Source: an uncultured Helcococcus sp.
GTDB taxonomy: Bacteria > Bacillota > Clostridia > Tissierellales > Peptoniphilaceae
Assembly: GCA_937926545.1 (NCBI GenBank)
Contig: CALAZW010000031.1
Span: 1-21,430, forward strand
Length of the DNA stretch: 21,430 nucleotides
Direction of reading: 5' to 3'
The notes beneath the pieces are model-generated. The model worked only from the letters and a program-made list of their open reading frames with translations, made no database searches and was not told the DNA's origin. This document shows positions 14,706 to 21,430 of the stretch, piece after piece. A program made the position numbers and the translations under genes. Position 1 is the stretch's first letter. Each line of letters opens with the position of its first letter.

Positions 14706-15167
14706 ATGGGATTGACATCAGATATAGAGAGATTTTTACTGGAAATGATGGAGGTAGATGATTCAACTTCCATAGAAATAGGAAGAAATGAGTTGGCAGA
14801 TAGGTTTTCCTGTGCGCCATCACAAATAAATTATGTTTTAACCACCAGATTTACTCCCTACAATGGTTTTTTTGTAGAAAGTAAAAGAGGGGGTAGTGGC
14901 TATATAAAAATTATAAAGCTGGAAATGACAGAAGAAGATTTGATAGGAGAGATTCTAAATAACACTGTCGATGAAGAGATTACCTGTAACAAGGCCAATC
15001 ACATAATAGATTCCCTGGTAAAGGAAGGGATAATAAATAGGAAAGAAGAGCTTTTGATGAAGCATGCTATAGATGATCATGCCCTGACCTTGGTGGATGT
15101 GGCAGATCGAAATAAATTGAGGGCCAGTATATTTAAGAATATGCTACTAGCCCTACTTAGAGACTAG
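14706..15167 (+). CDS. ctsR: Class III heat-shock repressor CtsR
   Basis: This 153-residue repressor has normal family length. Residues 1-70 form the winged HTH, with RFSCAPSQINYVLTTRFTPY followed by the wing-tip segment SKRGGSGYIKI, the signature of CtsR. The C-terminal half (about 80-153) is the helical dimerisation domain. In Bacillus the wing-tip Arg is phosphorylated by McsB; the wing Arg is kept here although no mcsB is present in the operon. The start follows an AAAGGAAG site that overlaps the operator. The next gene follows after 10 bases. Confidence 0.95.
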   Translation: MGLTSDIERFLLEMMEVDDSTSIEIGRNELADRFSCAPSQINYVLTTRFTPYNGFFVESKRGGSGYIKIIKLEMTEEDLIGEILNNTVDEEITCNKANHIIDSLVKEGIINRKEELLMKHAIDDHALTLVDVADRNKLRASIFKNMLLALLRD

Positions 15168-15177
15168 GAGGTGGATT

Positions 15178-15693
15178 ATGGCTTGTTATAATTGCGGAAA
15201 AGATGCAGATATGGAAATAGTAGTAATGGTAAATGGGCAGATGCAAAAGGTCCACATTTGTATGGACTGTTACCAAAGTGAGATGAATAAATTTATAGAT
15301 ACAATGAAGTCCTTTAACCAAAATGTGGATGTGGAAGACATTCAAAAGGCCATGTTTGATTTTATGCAAAACAATAAGGACCAAATAGACAATATCTTTG
15401 GAGATGACTTTAAGGTGGAAAATCTAAACTTTAATGACTTGGATATGTCTAGCCTGGAAGAGGACCTTGCTGAAATGGCCAAGGGCCAGATAAAAAAAGA
15501 AGATGAAGTCAAGGATGTCCAAGCCTATGAAATCAAAATGTTAAAGAAGAATGCAAAAAGTAAGAGGATGAAGTTATCAGAGTATGTTGCAAGGGAAGAA
15601 TACCTGGCTGCAGCTCTTTTAAGAGACCAGATTAAGGATATAAATGAAAAACTTATGGAAAAGTTAGAAGTGGAGTATCAAAATGAAAAATAG
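15178..15693 (+). CDS. mcsA: McsA-like UvrB/UvrC-motif protein with a single zinc ribbon
   Basis: This is a 171-residue protein of the ctsR-clpC operon. Two CxxC motifs at the N-terminus (C3/C6 and C28/C31) would bind one zinc. A middle acidic region contains no Cys, and a C-terminal UVR motif (REEYLAAALLRDQIKDIN, about 138-155) resembles the ClpC-interacting segment of McsA. Bacillus McsA has four CxxC motifs and acts as activator/adaptor of the kinase McsB. Here the second pair is missing and no mcsB follows, so the protein may act directly as a ClpC adaptor (inference). AGGAGG precedes the ATG, and the gene overlaps clpC by 11 bases. Confidence 0.82.
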   Translation: MACYNCGKDADMEIVVMVNGQMQKVHICMDCYQSEMNKFIDTMKSFNQNVDVEDIQKAMFDFMQNNKDQIDNIFGDDFKVENLNFNDLDMSSLEEDLAEMAKGQIKKEDEVKDVQAYEIKMLKKNAKSKRMKLSEYVAREEYLAAALLRDQIKDINEKLMEKLEVEYQNEK

Positions 15694-18088
15694 GAAGAAC
15701 CCTTTAAGGGATTTAATAGAAAGAGTTAATCAGGAGGCCATAAATCTGAACCACCAGGTGGTAGATCTTGAACACCTACTTTTAGCCTTGATGAAGACAG
15801 GGGGCCTAGAGTCTAGAGCCCTTACAGCGGCAGGGGCCAACTATGATCTATTAAGGGCCTATCTTATCAAGAAAAAAGGAGTCGGTGACCAGGCTGTAAA
15901 AAGTCCTGAAGTTGGAGAAGACCTGGCTCAGGTGATAGAAAATGTAAATATAGACATGAGAAGGGACAGGGTAATAAACAATTTTGGCGAATACTTTTTA
16001 AAGAATCTTTTGTGGACAGATAGTTTAGCCACTAAAATGTTAAGGGCCAGCAATGTTAACCCTCAGGAGGTTTACAACCTGCTTAGTCTTTACAGAAAAG
16101 AAAGAGACCTGCCAAAGGCTGGAGCTGGTCAAACCAATATAGACAAGTATGGAGAAGACCTTAATAAAAAAGCCTTGAAATCCATTGATGGAGTTATAGG
16201 CAGGGAAGATGAAATAGATAGGATAATCCAAGTTTTATCCAGAAGGACCAAAAACAATCCAGTTCTAGTGGGTGAGGCAGGGGTTGGTAAGACGGCCATA
16301 GTTGAAGGCTTGGCCAAGAAGATAGCCCTAGGCCAGGTTCCCGATGTTATAAAGGACAAGAGAATAATAAGTGTGGACATGGCTCAAATGGTTGCAGGAA
16401 CTAAGTATAGGGGAGATTTTGAGCAAAGGATAAGCGACACCCTAAAGGAAGTGGCCAGCGATGACAATACAATTCTTTTTATAGATGAGATTCATACCAT
16501 AATAGGAGCAGGTTCATCTGAAGGGGGATTGGATGCTTCAAATATCATGAAACCCTATCTATCCAAGGGGGATTTAAAGATAATTGGTGCCACTACCATA
16601 GGTGAGTATAGAAGGCACATAGAAAAGGATCCAGCCCTGGAAAGAAGGATGCAACCTATCATGATAGAAGAGCCCAGTGTGGAAGAAACCATAGATATCA
16701 TTAAGGGAATAAAGGATAACTATGAAAAGTTCCATAAGGTAAAGATAGGAGACCAGGTAATAGATGAGGCAGTTAAACTATCTGATAGATATTTGGTGGA
16801 CAGGTTCCTACCTGACAAGGCCATAGATGTTATAGATGAGGCAGCCTCCATGGTCAAGGTTAAGAACTATGAAATACCAGATAAAATACTTGAATTAACC
16901 AAGGATATAGACAAGCTTAAAAAGGAAAAAAGTGTGGCTGTAAATACACAAAACTTTGAGCAGGCAGCCTTCTTAAGAGACCAAATCGTAAGGTTGGAAA
17001 ATGATTTATATGAAAATAGAAGGGCCCATGACCAGGATACCAACTATAAGGCAGATATAAATATAGAAGAGGTTAGAAAGATAATTTCAGACTGGTCCAA
17101 TGTTCCTATAACCCAATTAACTGAAACTGAAATGGATAAATATCTAAACCTGGACAAGAATCTTAAGGGCCAGGTAATAGGCCAAGACCAGGCTGTTGAT
17201 ACAGTTTCTAAGGCCATTAAAAGGGCCAGGGTAGGACTAAAGGGAGAAGATAGCCCTATAGGTACCTTTATCTTTGTAGGTCCTACAGGAGTGGGTAAAA
17301 CCTACTTGGCCAAGTCTATAGCCTATGAGCTATTTGGCAGTGAAGATGACCTTATAAGGATAGACATGAGTGAGTATATGGAAAAACACACTGTGTCCAA
17401 GTTGGTAGGATCTCCTCCAGGCTATGTGGGCTATGAAGAAGGTGGCCAATTAACAGATGCTGTAAGGGACAATCCTTATTCTGTTATCCTTTTTGATGAA
17501 ATAGAAAAGGCCCATCCAGATGTCTTTAATATTTTATTACAGGTTCTTGATGAGGGAAGATTAACAGACTCCCAAGGAACAGAGGTGGACTTTACCAATA
17601 CAATTATAATCCTAACCTCCAATGCGGGAGCCAGCAGGCTTACCAATACGGTTAAGATTGGTTTTGGCAGTGAGGACCAAAAGAAAAAAGAAGACTATGA
17701 AAATATAAAAAGTGTGGTAAATGAAGAGTTGAAAAATCTTTTTAGACCAGAATTTTTAAACAGAATAGATGACATAATTGTCTTTAATAGATTGGACAAG
17801 AAGGACGTAAGAGAAATTGTAAAATTAAAGTTGGATGATCTTATCTATAGAATGGAAGATATAGGCTATGAAGGAAAGTATACCGACAAGGTAGTTGACT
17901 ATATAGCAGATGAAGGCTTTGATGAAGAATATGGAGCAAGACCTTTAGAAAGAGCCATAAAAAAGGAGATAGAAGATCTCTTGGCTGAAGAAATTTTAGA
18001 GGGGGGCCTGGATAAAAAAGACAGGATTACCATAGGAATTAGGAATAAGAAGATTTATGTAAAGGGAAATAAGGTAAAGGCGAAGTAA
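15683..18088 (+). CDS. clpC: AAA+ unfoldase ClpC
   Basis: This 801-residue HSP100 ATPase feeds proteins to ClpP. It has an N-domain (1-140), AAA1 with Walker A GEAGVGKT at 197-204 and pore loop KYRG, and a middle UVR segment (FEQAAFLRDQIVRLEND) that distinguishes ClpC from ClpB. AAA2 has Walker A GPTGVGKT at 533-540 and pore loop GYVGYEEGG. An IGF tripeptide in KIGFGSED matches the ClpP-docking loop. The N-domain is divergent: the first Clp repeat keeps LEHLLLAL (Glu30), but the second reads GEYFLKNLL (Glu103) instead of TEHLLLGL. Glu at these two places binds phosphoarginine in Bacillus ClpC. The ATG overlaps the end of mcsA. The gene ends in a hairpin containing its stop codon. Confidence 0.95.
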   Translation: MKNRKNPLRDLIERVNQEAINLNHQVVDLEHLLLALMKTGGLESRALTAAGANYDLLRAYLIKKKGVGDQAVKSPEVGEDLAQVIENVNIDMRRDRVINNFGEYFLKNLLWTDSLATKMLRASNVNPQEVYNLLSLYRKERDLPKAGAGQTNIDKYGEDLNKKALKSIDGVIGREDEIDRIIQVLSRRTKNNPVLVGEAGVGKTAIVEGLAKKIALGQVPDVIKDKRIISVDMAQMVAGTKYRGDFEQRISDTLKEVASDDNTILFIDEIHTIIGAGSSEGGLDASNIMKPYLSKGDLKIIGATTIGEYRRHIEKDPALERRMQPIMIEEPSVEETIDIIKGIKDNYEKFHKVKIGDQVIDEAVKLSDRYLVDRFLPDKAIDVIDEAASMVKVKNYEIPDKILELTKDIDKLKKEKSVAVNTQNFEQAAFLRDQIVRLENDLYENRRAHDQDTNYKADINIEEVRKIISDWSNVPITQLTETEMDKYLNLDKNLKGQVIGQDQAVDTVSKAIKRARVGLKGEDSPIGTFIFVGPTGVGKTYLAKSIAYELFGSEDDLIRIDMSEYMEKHTVSKLVGSPPGYVGYEEGGQLTDAVRDNPYSVILFDEIEKAHPDVFNILLQVLDEGRLTDSQGTEVDFTNTIIILTSNAGASRLTNTVKIGFGSEDQKKKEDYENIKSVVNEELKNLFRPEFLNRIDDIIVFNRLDKKDVREIVKLKLDDLIYRMEDIGYEGKYTDKVVDYIADEGFDEEYGARPLERAIKKEIEDLLAEEILEGGLDKKDRITIGIRNKKIYVKGNKVKAK

Positions 18089-18102
18089 TTCGCCTTTATT
18101 TT
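18076..18102 (+). terminator. Hairpin over the clpC stop codon, weak terminator or attenuator
   Basis: AAAGGCGAA (18076-18084) pairs perfectly with TTCGCCTTT (18089-18097) around a GTAA loop that includes part of the stop codon. The trailing tract ATTTT is short. There is no room for a separate promoter before radA, so partial read-through into radA is likely, unless a promoter lies inside clpC. Confidence 0.65.
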
Positions 18103-18114
18103 ATAATGGAGATT

Positions 18115-19482
18115 ATGGCTAAAAAAACAATATATATATGTAGTGAATGCGGCAAGAAAGAAATCATGTGGACTGGTAAGTGTACCAATTGTGGGGCCTG
18201 GAACTCCTTTGAAGAAGTGGAAGAGGAGAAAAAGGCCAGCAAGAAGAAAATCAGTCTCAAGGAAAAAAATAAGATGGCCAAAAGATTGGCCAGTGTTGAG
18301 ATAGATTCCTCAGACAGGATAAAAACTGGGGTGGAAGAGTTTGATCGGGTGGCAGGAGGGGGCCTAATAAGGGACTCCCTATCCATTTTAACCGCCAGGC
18401 CAGGGGCAGGAAAATCTACCCTTCTCCTATCTTTGGCAGAAAAGTTGGCCAAAAAGAATATGAAGGTTCTTTATATATCTGGAGAGGAAAGTGAATCCCA
18501 GATCAAGCAAAGGGCCAATAGGGTTATGGAGAATATACCAGATGATATTTATATTATGGCCACCAACTCCATGGACAAGGCCCTGGAAGAGGTTGACAGG
18601 GTTGATCCCCAACTTATTTTCGTGGACTCCATCCAGACCATGGCCCTGGAAGAGTTTAGTCAAAGACCAGGCTCACCTACCCAAACCATAGAATGTTCCA
18701 ATAAATTGGTTGAAATCTGCAAGGATGAGAAAAAGCCCAGGGCAGCCATCATGGTTGGCCATATGACCAAGTCTGATGAAATGGCTGGTCTAAGAACCTT
18801 GGAGCACTTGGTTGATACGGTATTTTTCTTGGAAGGCCAGTCAGATGAGGAGCTTAGAATCCTTAGGACCACTAAGAATAGGTTTGGTTATACTGGGGAA
18901 ATAGGACTTTTTAATATGGTAGAAGAAGGACTAGTTGAAGTTAAGAACCCTTATGAATATTTTATAACAGATAGGGACAAGGAGGTAGAAGGATCAGCTA
19001 TTTCAGTTATCAAGGAAGGTTCTAGAATTATAACTGTAGAGGTTGAATCCCTAGTCTCCCACAGCTTTACCCCCTATCCTATCAGGATAGGAGACTCTTT
19101 AAGAAAGGACCAATTAAATACCCTAATATCCATCTTGGAGGAGAGGGCAGGCTTTAATCTATCCGATAAGAATGTAATTCTTAAGACGACAGGAGGCCTT
19201 AAGCTTAGTGAGCAGTCAGTAAACCTTGCTATAATCATGAGTATTGTTTCATCGGTTCTGAAAAGGGGCATAGACTATAAAACAGTATTTATAGCAGAGG
19301 TAGGCCTTACAGGAGAGCTAAAAAGGGTACCTCAAATAGAAAATAGGCTGATAGAACTGGACCGTCTAGGATTTAAAAAGGTTTATATAGCCAGGGGAAA
19401 TTATGATTTTAAGAAGATAAAAAATATTGAAGTGGTGGAAAAAGATACTATTAATGAAGTTATAAAGGATGTTTTTAGATAG
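18115..19482 (+). CDS. radA: DNA repair protein RadA (Sms)
   Basis: This 455-residue RadA is a hexameric ATPase that aids branch migration in recombination. A C4 zinc finger (C9, C12, C23, C26) is followed by a RecA-like core with Walker A ending GAGKS (K100). The RadA-specific KNRFG motif is at 254-258, and a C-terminal Lon-like domain runs from about 290 to 455. The first Walker A residue is Ala (ARPGAGKS) where Gly is usual. The ATG at 18115 gives the standard MAKK start; an in-frame ATG at 18106 lacks a ribosome site, although the GGAG for 18115 is unusually close. radA next to clpC is the common Bacillota arrangement. The next gene begins 8 bases later. Confidence 0.94.
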   Translation: MAKKTIYICSECGKKEIMWTGKCTNCGAWNSFEEVEEEKKASKKKISLKEKNKMAKRLASVEIDSSDRIKTGVEEFDRVAGGGLIRDSLSILTARPGAGKSTLLLSLAEKLAKKNMKVLYISGEESESQIKQRANRVMENIPDDIYIMATNSMDKALEEVDRVDPQLIFVDSIQTMALEEFSQRPGSPTQTIECSNKLVEICKDEKKPRAAIMVGHMTKSDEMAGLRTLEHLVDTVFFLEGQSDEELRILRTTKNRFGYTGEIGLFNMVEEGLVEVKNPYEYFITDRDKEVEGSAISVIKEGSRIITVEVESLVSHSFTPYPIRIGDSLRKDQLNTLISILEERAGFNLSDKNVILKTTGGLKLSEQSVNLAIIMSIVSSVLKRGIDYKTVFIAEVGLTGELKRVPQIENRLIELDRLGFKKVYIARGNYDFKKIKNIEVVEKDTINEVIKDVFR

Positions 19483-19490
19483 GAGTTCTT

Positions 19491-20306
19491 ATGGAAAAAA
19501 TATATTTGACAGAAGACAAGATAGCTAGTTTGGAACCAATTGTTTTTCCCAGACTGGAAAATGACCATACCTGGTCCAATCACAGCAAGCCAGCCCTGGT
19601 TATAGTACCTGGTGGGTCCTATAATTATTGCAGTGTAAGAGAGGCCTATCCAGTAGCCTATACCTTTTTACAAAAGGGTTATCAGTGCTTTATCTTAAAC
19701 TACCATGTGGGGGAAGAATCAGAATATCCAAGGCCTATAATGGATTTGGCCTTGGCCGTAAAACATTTAAGGCACAAGCATAAAGAATATGGGATAGCAA
19801 GAGATGATATAAACGTTATAGGTTTTTCTGCTGGAGGTCATTTGGCAGGTCTTTATTCCTCCCTTTATGGGAACCAAGATTTTCTAGACCTTCTAGATAT
19901 GAAACCAGATGATAGTAAGATCAAGGCCACTATTTTAGGCTATCCAGCCATAAACTTGGAATATGTTTATGAAGATGTTAGAGTAAATAACTACTATGAC
20001 AAGGTAGGTAAGCTTTTTAGGACCTATGCCAAGGAAAAAGATGGCCTGGCCCTAGTAAATGAAAATACCAGTCCCACCTTTATTTTCCACACTCTAGATG
20101 ATGAGTTGGTGGATGTACAGGGCGTTCTTAAGTATAGCGAAAGGTTGATTGAAAAGGGAGTAAAAACTGAGTTTCACTTGTTTTCTGAAGGAAAACATGG
20201 ACTTTCCACCAGTGATGACTTATCCAATTACGGCAGGGACTATCCTGAAAGGATTAATTCCTGGGTGGATTTATCCCTAAAGTTTCTTGAAAGTTTAAGG
20301 AGGTAG
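19491..20306 (+). CDS. Alpha/beta hydrolase, esterase/BD-FAE-like
   Basis: This 271-residue soluble alpha/beta hydrolase has no signal peptide. An oxyanion-hole segment (IVPGGSYNYCS, about 38-48) is followed by the nucleophile elbow GFSAGGH (Ser113). An acid is at Asp203 or Asp204 in HTLDDELVD, and the catalytic His is His236 in EGKHGLS. The pattern fits acetylxylan esterase/BD-FAE-type carboxylesterases; the substrate is unknown. A role in removing O-acetyl groups from sugars is possible but unsupported beyond family resemblance. AGGAG lies upstream, and the gene sits 8 bases after radA and 2 bases before the DsrE-like gene, so it appears to be in the same unit. Confidence 0.85.
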   Translation: MEKIYLTEDKIASLEPIVFPRLENDHTWSNHSKPALVIVPGGSYNYCSVREAYPVAYTFLQKGYQCFILNYHVGEESEYPRPIMDLALAVKHLRHKHKEYGIARDDINVIGFSAGGHLAGLYSSLYGNQDFLDLLDMKPDDSKIKATILGYPAINLEYVYEDVRVNNYYDKVGKLFRTYAKEKDGLALVNENTSPTFIFHTLDDELVDVQGVLKYSERLIEKGVKTEFHLFSEGKHGLSTSDDLSNYGRDYPERINSWVDLSLKFLESLRR

Positions 20307-20308
20307 CT

Positions 20309-20635
20309 ATGAAAAAAGTAGTATTTCATGTGGATGAAATGGAAAAATGGAATTTGACCATGGCCAATGCCACTAATTTTTATAACCAGGTTGAAGGGGC
20401 TGATATAGCCATAGTAGCCAATGCTGAGGCTGTTAATTTTTTAGATGTTAGCAAGCATGACCTGGACAGGTTAAGGGATCTACAGGCCAAGGGAATCAAG
20501 CTTTATGGCTGTAAGATAGCCATGAAAAATTTAAATTTTAATATGGACCAGCTACTAAAGGATGTTGTTTTAGTAAGTGGAGTTGTGGAATTGGCTAAAA
20601 AGCAAGCTGAAGGCTATGCCTATATTAGGCCATAA
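20309..20635 (+). CDS. DsrE/DsrF-like family small protein
   Basis: This 108-residue protein has the DsrE-like fold pattern: an N-terminal beta strand KKVVFHVDE, a strand DIAIVANAEAV, a central GCKIAMKNLN segment with the only Cys, and the C-terminal SGVVELAKKQAEGYAYIRP that is characteristic of the family. DsrE proteins handle sulfur atoms through a conserved Cys in some members, but a sulfur-relay role is not shown here. AGGAGG at 20299-20304 lies inside the end of the hydrolase gene, indicating coupled translation. A terminator follows. Confidence 0.82.
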   Translation: MKKVVFHVDEMEKWNLTMANATNFYNQVEGADIAIVANAEAVNFLDVSKHDLDRLRDLQAKGIKLYGCKIAMKNLNFNMDQLLKDVVLVSGVVELAKKQAEGYAYIRP

Positions 20636-20650
20636 AAATAAAGGATAAAT

Positions 20651-20682
20651 AAACCCTACTATCTTGGATACTAGGGTTTTTT
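20651..20682 (+). terminator. Rho-independent terminator after the DsrE-like gene
   Basis: AAACCCTA-C-TATC pairs with GATA-C-TAGGGTTT around a TTG loop with one C-C mismatch, followed by TTT. It closes the unit that appears to include radA, the hydrolase and the DsrE-like gene. Confidence 0.88.
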
Positions 20683-20683
20683 A

Positions 20684-20712
20684 TTGACAAAAAAACTACT
20701 GGAGTGTATTAT
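20684..20712 (+). promoter_or_regulatory. Promoter of the gntR-ABC unit
   Basis: A perfect TTGACA at 20684-20689 and TATTAT at 20707-20712 (5/6) are separated by 17 bases. This is the strongest promoter-like sequence in the window. The -10 is covered by the inverted repeat described next. Confidence 0.82.
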
Positions 20713-20724
20713 ATAGCTAACACA
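20705..20724 (+). promoter_or_regulatory. Probable GntR/YtrA-type operator (inverted repeat over the -10)
   Basis: TGTATTA (20705-20711) and TAACACA (20718-20724) form an inverted repeat with 6 of 7 positions matching around a 6-base spacer. It overlaps the -10 box and the likely start point. A dimeric GntR protein bound here would block transcription, consistent with autorepression as known for YtrA-type regulators. Confidence 0.6.
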
Positions 20725-20741
20725 GTATAGGGGGAAGATAA

Positions 20742-21113
20742 ATGGACTTTAATGATAATAAACCCATATATTTACAGATAGTTGACTACTATATATCTGA
20801 GATAGTAAGGGGAAGCCTTAAAAAAAATGATAAGCTACCTTCGGTAAGAGAGGTATCGGAAAACTTTAAGGTTAATCCAAACACAGTTCAAAGGGCATTT
20901 GCAGAAATGGAAAGGCAGGGTCTAACCTATACCAAAAGAGGCATAGGAAGTTTTATTGTGGATGACCAGGCCAGGCTTTTAGAATTGAAAACGGATACGG
21001 TATATTTGATGATAGATAGGTTTATCAAGGATATGGAAGATTTAGGCTATGGTGAGAAAGAAGTCACAGGTTTGATTAAGAAGAGGTATGAGTATGTTAG
21101 TAGAGATGAATAA
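20742..21113 (+). CDS. GntR-family transcriptional regulator, YtrA subfamily
   Basis: This 123-residue regulator has a GntR winged HTH at about residues 8-75 (PIYLQIVDYYISEIVRG, LPSVREVSENFKVNPNTVQR, RGIGSFIV). A short helical tail of about 40 residues replaces a full effector domain. That short C-terminus and the linked ABC transporter are the marks of the YtrA subfamily, whose members often respond to cell-envelope stress or antibiotics; the signal here is unknown. AGGGGGA precedes the ATG. Its stop overlaps the start of the ATPase gene by 20 bases, so both are probably translated from one message. Confidence 0.92.
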   Translation: MDFNDNKPIYLQIVDYYISEIVRGSLKKNDKLPSVREVSENFKVNPNTVQRAFAEMERQGLTYTKRGIGSFIVDDQARLLELKTDTVYLMIDRFIKDMEDLGYGEKEVTGLIKKRYEYVSRDE

Positions 21114-21430
21114 GGTATCTAAAAAATACAAGAGTAAACTTGCTTTAAGGGATGTGGACTTGACCATAGAAGCTGGTAGGGTGGTAGGACTTTTGGGACC
21201 CAATGGTTCAGGTAAGACTACTTTAATAAAGCTTTTAGAAGGGTTTTTAAAGCCTAGCAAGGGAGAAATAAGAATAGATGGCCTACCAGTAGGTAAAAAG
21301 ACCAAGGCCCTGGTATCCTATTTACCTGACTCTTATTTTATTCCAGATGATTACAAGGTTTCAGAGGCCTTGGATTTATTTGAAGAATTTTTCCAAGATT
21401 TTAATAGGCAAAAGGCCAGTGAGCTTTTAG
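21094..21430 (+). CDS. ABC transporter ATP-binding protein, YtrB-like, 3' truncated by window edge
   Basis: The first 112 codons of an ABC ATPase run off the right edge. Walker A GPNGSGKT is at about residues 34-41. The following segment VSYLPDSYFIPDDYKVSEAL has the Q-loop position, with Asp rather than the usual Gln after LP, as in several YtrB-type ATPases. The ATG at 21094 follows AAGAGG at 21081-21086; an ATG at 21106 is a weaker alternative. Overlap with the GntR gene and the shared promoter make it the likely target of that regulator. Permease genes should lie downstream, outside the window. Confidence 0.9.
   Translation, partial: MLVEMNKVSKKYKSKLALRDVDLTIEAGRVVGLLGPNGSGKTTLIKLLEGFLKPSKGEIRIDGLPVGKKTKALVSYLPDSYFIPDDYKVSEALDLFEEFFQDFNRQKASELL

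Noticed and set aside
18096..18452. 118-codon open frame on the minus strand
   Set aside because: It is antisense to the well-supported radA zinc finger and Walker region and shows no coding features of its own.
1..21430. CRISPR arrays, tRNA/rRNA genes, insertion sequences, phage or attachment sites
   Set aside because: No regularly spaced repeats, cloverleaf-like segments, transposase or integrase motifs, or target duplications were seen.

Overview
The window reads as part of a chromosome from a low-GC, anaerobic-type Bacillota, plausibly a Tissierellia/Peptoniphilaceae relative or another clostridial lineage. The basis is the AT-rich base composition, strong AGGAGG-type ribosome sites, frequent TTG/GTG starts, CtsR/ClpC heat-shock logic, CcpA-like cre sites and a YtrA-type GntR regulator. 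The taxon is an inference, because no rRNA or other marker is present. Every supported gene is on the + strand, and most transcription units end in a clear hairpin plus T-run.

Region 1 (1-744) is the 3' end of a gene that enters from the left. It encodes SH3-like repeats followed by a zinc peptidase domain with the active-site spacing of anthrax lethal factor and Pro-Pro endopeptidases.

Region 2 (842-9926) is a sialic acid catabolic locus in two units. The first is a ROK-family kinase (probable ManNAc kinase, nanK) plus an RpiR/SIS regulator. The second is nanE, a five-gene peptide/opine-type ABC importer (lipoprotein binding protein, two permeases, two ATPases) and nanA. Together they would import N-acetylneuraminate, cleave it to ManNAc and pyruvate (NanA), phosphorylate ManNAc (NanK) and epimerise ManNAc-6-P to GlcNAc-6-P (NanE). 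NagA/NagB are not in the window. Cre-like sites lie at both edges of the second unit.

Region 3 (9951-14627) holds an EF-G-like GTPase (a paralogue, not the canonical fusA) behind a 267-bp AT-rich intergenic stretch with two promoter-like elements. It is followed by a large lipoprotein with TcaA-like beta domains and a propeller-like C-terminal half.

Region 4 (14635-19482) is the class III heat-shock locus: a CtsR operator, then ctsR, mcsA, clpC and radA. The arginine kinase gene mcsB, which normally lies between mcsA and clpC, is absent, and McsA has lost its second pair of CxxC motifs.

Region 5 (19491-20635) has an alpha/beta hydrolase and a small DsrE-like protein, apparently continuing the radA unit. 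Region 6 (20684-21430) is a YtrA-type GntR regulator with a palindromic operator over its promoter, overlapping an ABC transporter ATPase that runs off the right edge.

No tRNA, rRNA, CRISPR array, insertion sequence or integrase was found. Most of the window is ordinary core and metabolic gene content. The items most worth checking are the metallopeptidase, the McsB-less ctsR operon and the regulatory layout around the nan locus.
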